From the NCBI GenBank assembly GCA_041477005.1, contig JBGOUJ010000450.1, forward strand, positions 1-6,431: a stretch of 6,431 nucleotides of DNA, in the 5' to 3' direction. This DNA comes from JBGOUJ01 sp041477005 (GTDB lineage Bacteria > Acidobacteriota > Terriglobia > Bryobacterales > JACQDG01). Within the stretch, counting starts at the first letter, position 1. Every line of letters starts with the position of its first letter. The translations under genes were made by a program, and so were the position numbers. Under the pieces are notes generated by a model, which did no database searches, was not told the DNA's origin, and saw nothing but the letters and a program-made list of their open reading frames with translations. Shown piece by piece: positions 6,341 to 6,431 of this stretch.

Positions 6341-6431
6341 CTCAAGAAGGGAGTACCGATGGATGAGGTCTCCATTCTCCTCGGCCACAGCAGCGTGCGG
6401 ATCACGAGAAGCATTACACCTCCTGGGTCCA
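6341..6431 (+). pseudogene. Tyrosine recombinase (phage-integrase family) C-terminal remnant, frameshifted, runs off the right edge
   Basis: Frame 6341-6406 reads LKKGVPMDEVSILLGHSSVR then IT, the classic box around the conserved His (LGH, codon 6386-6388) of XerC/XerD-like integrases. The next expected residues, EKHY and a Trp-Val pair, appear only in the -1 frame from base 6406 (GAG AAG CAT TAC ACC TCC TGG GTC), giving EKHYTSWV with the catalytic Tyr at 6415-6417. One base is missing near 6404-6406 (ACGAG where ACGGAG is expected). Upstream, RLNRAVSKT (about 6314-6340) only loosely resembles the usual HxxRDTFAV segment, and the rest of the catalytic domain is absent because the BrnT-like remnant ends at 6293. 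This is a 5'-truncated, frameshifted relic; the 3' end lies outside the window. Confidence 0.68.

Noticed and set aside
6137..6388. 83-codon minus-strand frame at the right end
   Set aside because: It is antisense to the BrnT-like and integrase-like segments, whose plus-strand readings carry recognisable motifs; its own translation shows none.

Overview
The window is GC-rich bacterial chromosomal DNA. It most likely comes from a soil-type Acidobacteriota lineage (Bryobacterales/Solibacter-like). That placement is an inference from gene content: a di-heme cytochrome fused to a PQQ-type beta-propeller of the kind common in that group, a hydroxyproline-catabolism gene pair, and scattered decaying mobile-element or toxin-antitoxin remains. 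No rRNA, tRNA or CRISPR array is visible.

Left part (1-1572): the 3' end of a gene resembling the alpha-glutamyl/putrescinyl thymine pyrophosphorylase family (DNA base hypermodification) runs off the left edge and stops at 514. About 1 kb of poorly coding DNA follows. It holds a weak hairpin just after the stop, a perfect 9-bp-arm palindrome (840-859), and on the minus strand (1018-1428) a small ORF whose middle looks like a short uncharacterised bacterial/phage protein family with a C-terminal 'LGLDPDRVR'-type motif. A TATAAT box lies 31 bases before the next gene.

Centre (1573-3951): one large plus-strand gene encodes a 792-residue exported protein. It has two N-terminal c-type haem domains followed by a PQQ-dehydrogenase-like eight-bladed propeller. 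Several residues that normally hold PQQ and calcium appear to be changed, so it may be an 'empty' quinoprotein.

Right-centre (4093-5964, minus strand): a two-gene operon, transcribed from high to low coordinates, encodes a dihydrodipicolinate-synthase-family lyase/deaminase and then a 4-hydroxyproline 2-epimerase, with only 3 bases between them. Together they fit bacterial trans-4-hydroxy-L-proline catabolism: epimerisation to cis-4-hydroxy-D-proline, then after an oxidation step not encoded here, deamination of pyrroline-4-hydroxy-2-carboxylate. This operon converges on the quinoprotein gene across a 141-base gap.

Right end (5965-6431): the DNA upstream of the operon carries what look like two gene relics on the plus strand, a BrnT-like toxin remnant (about 6045-6293) and the C-terminal end of a tyrosine recombinase (about 6341 to the edge) with a one-base frameshift just before its catalytic tyrosine. 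A candidate promoter for the operon lies inside the BrnT-like remnant.
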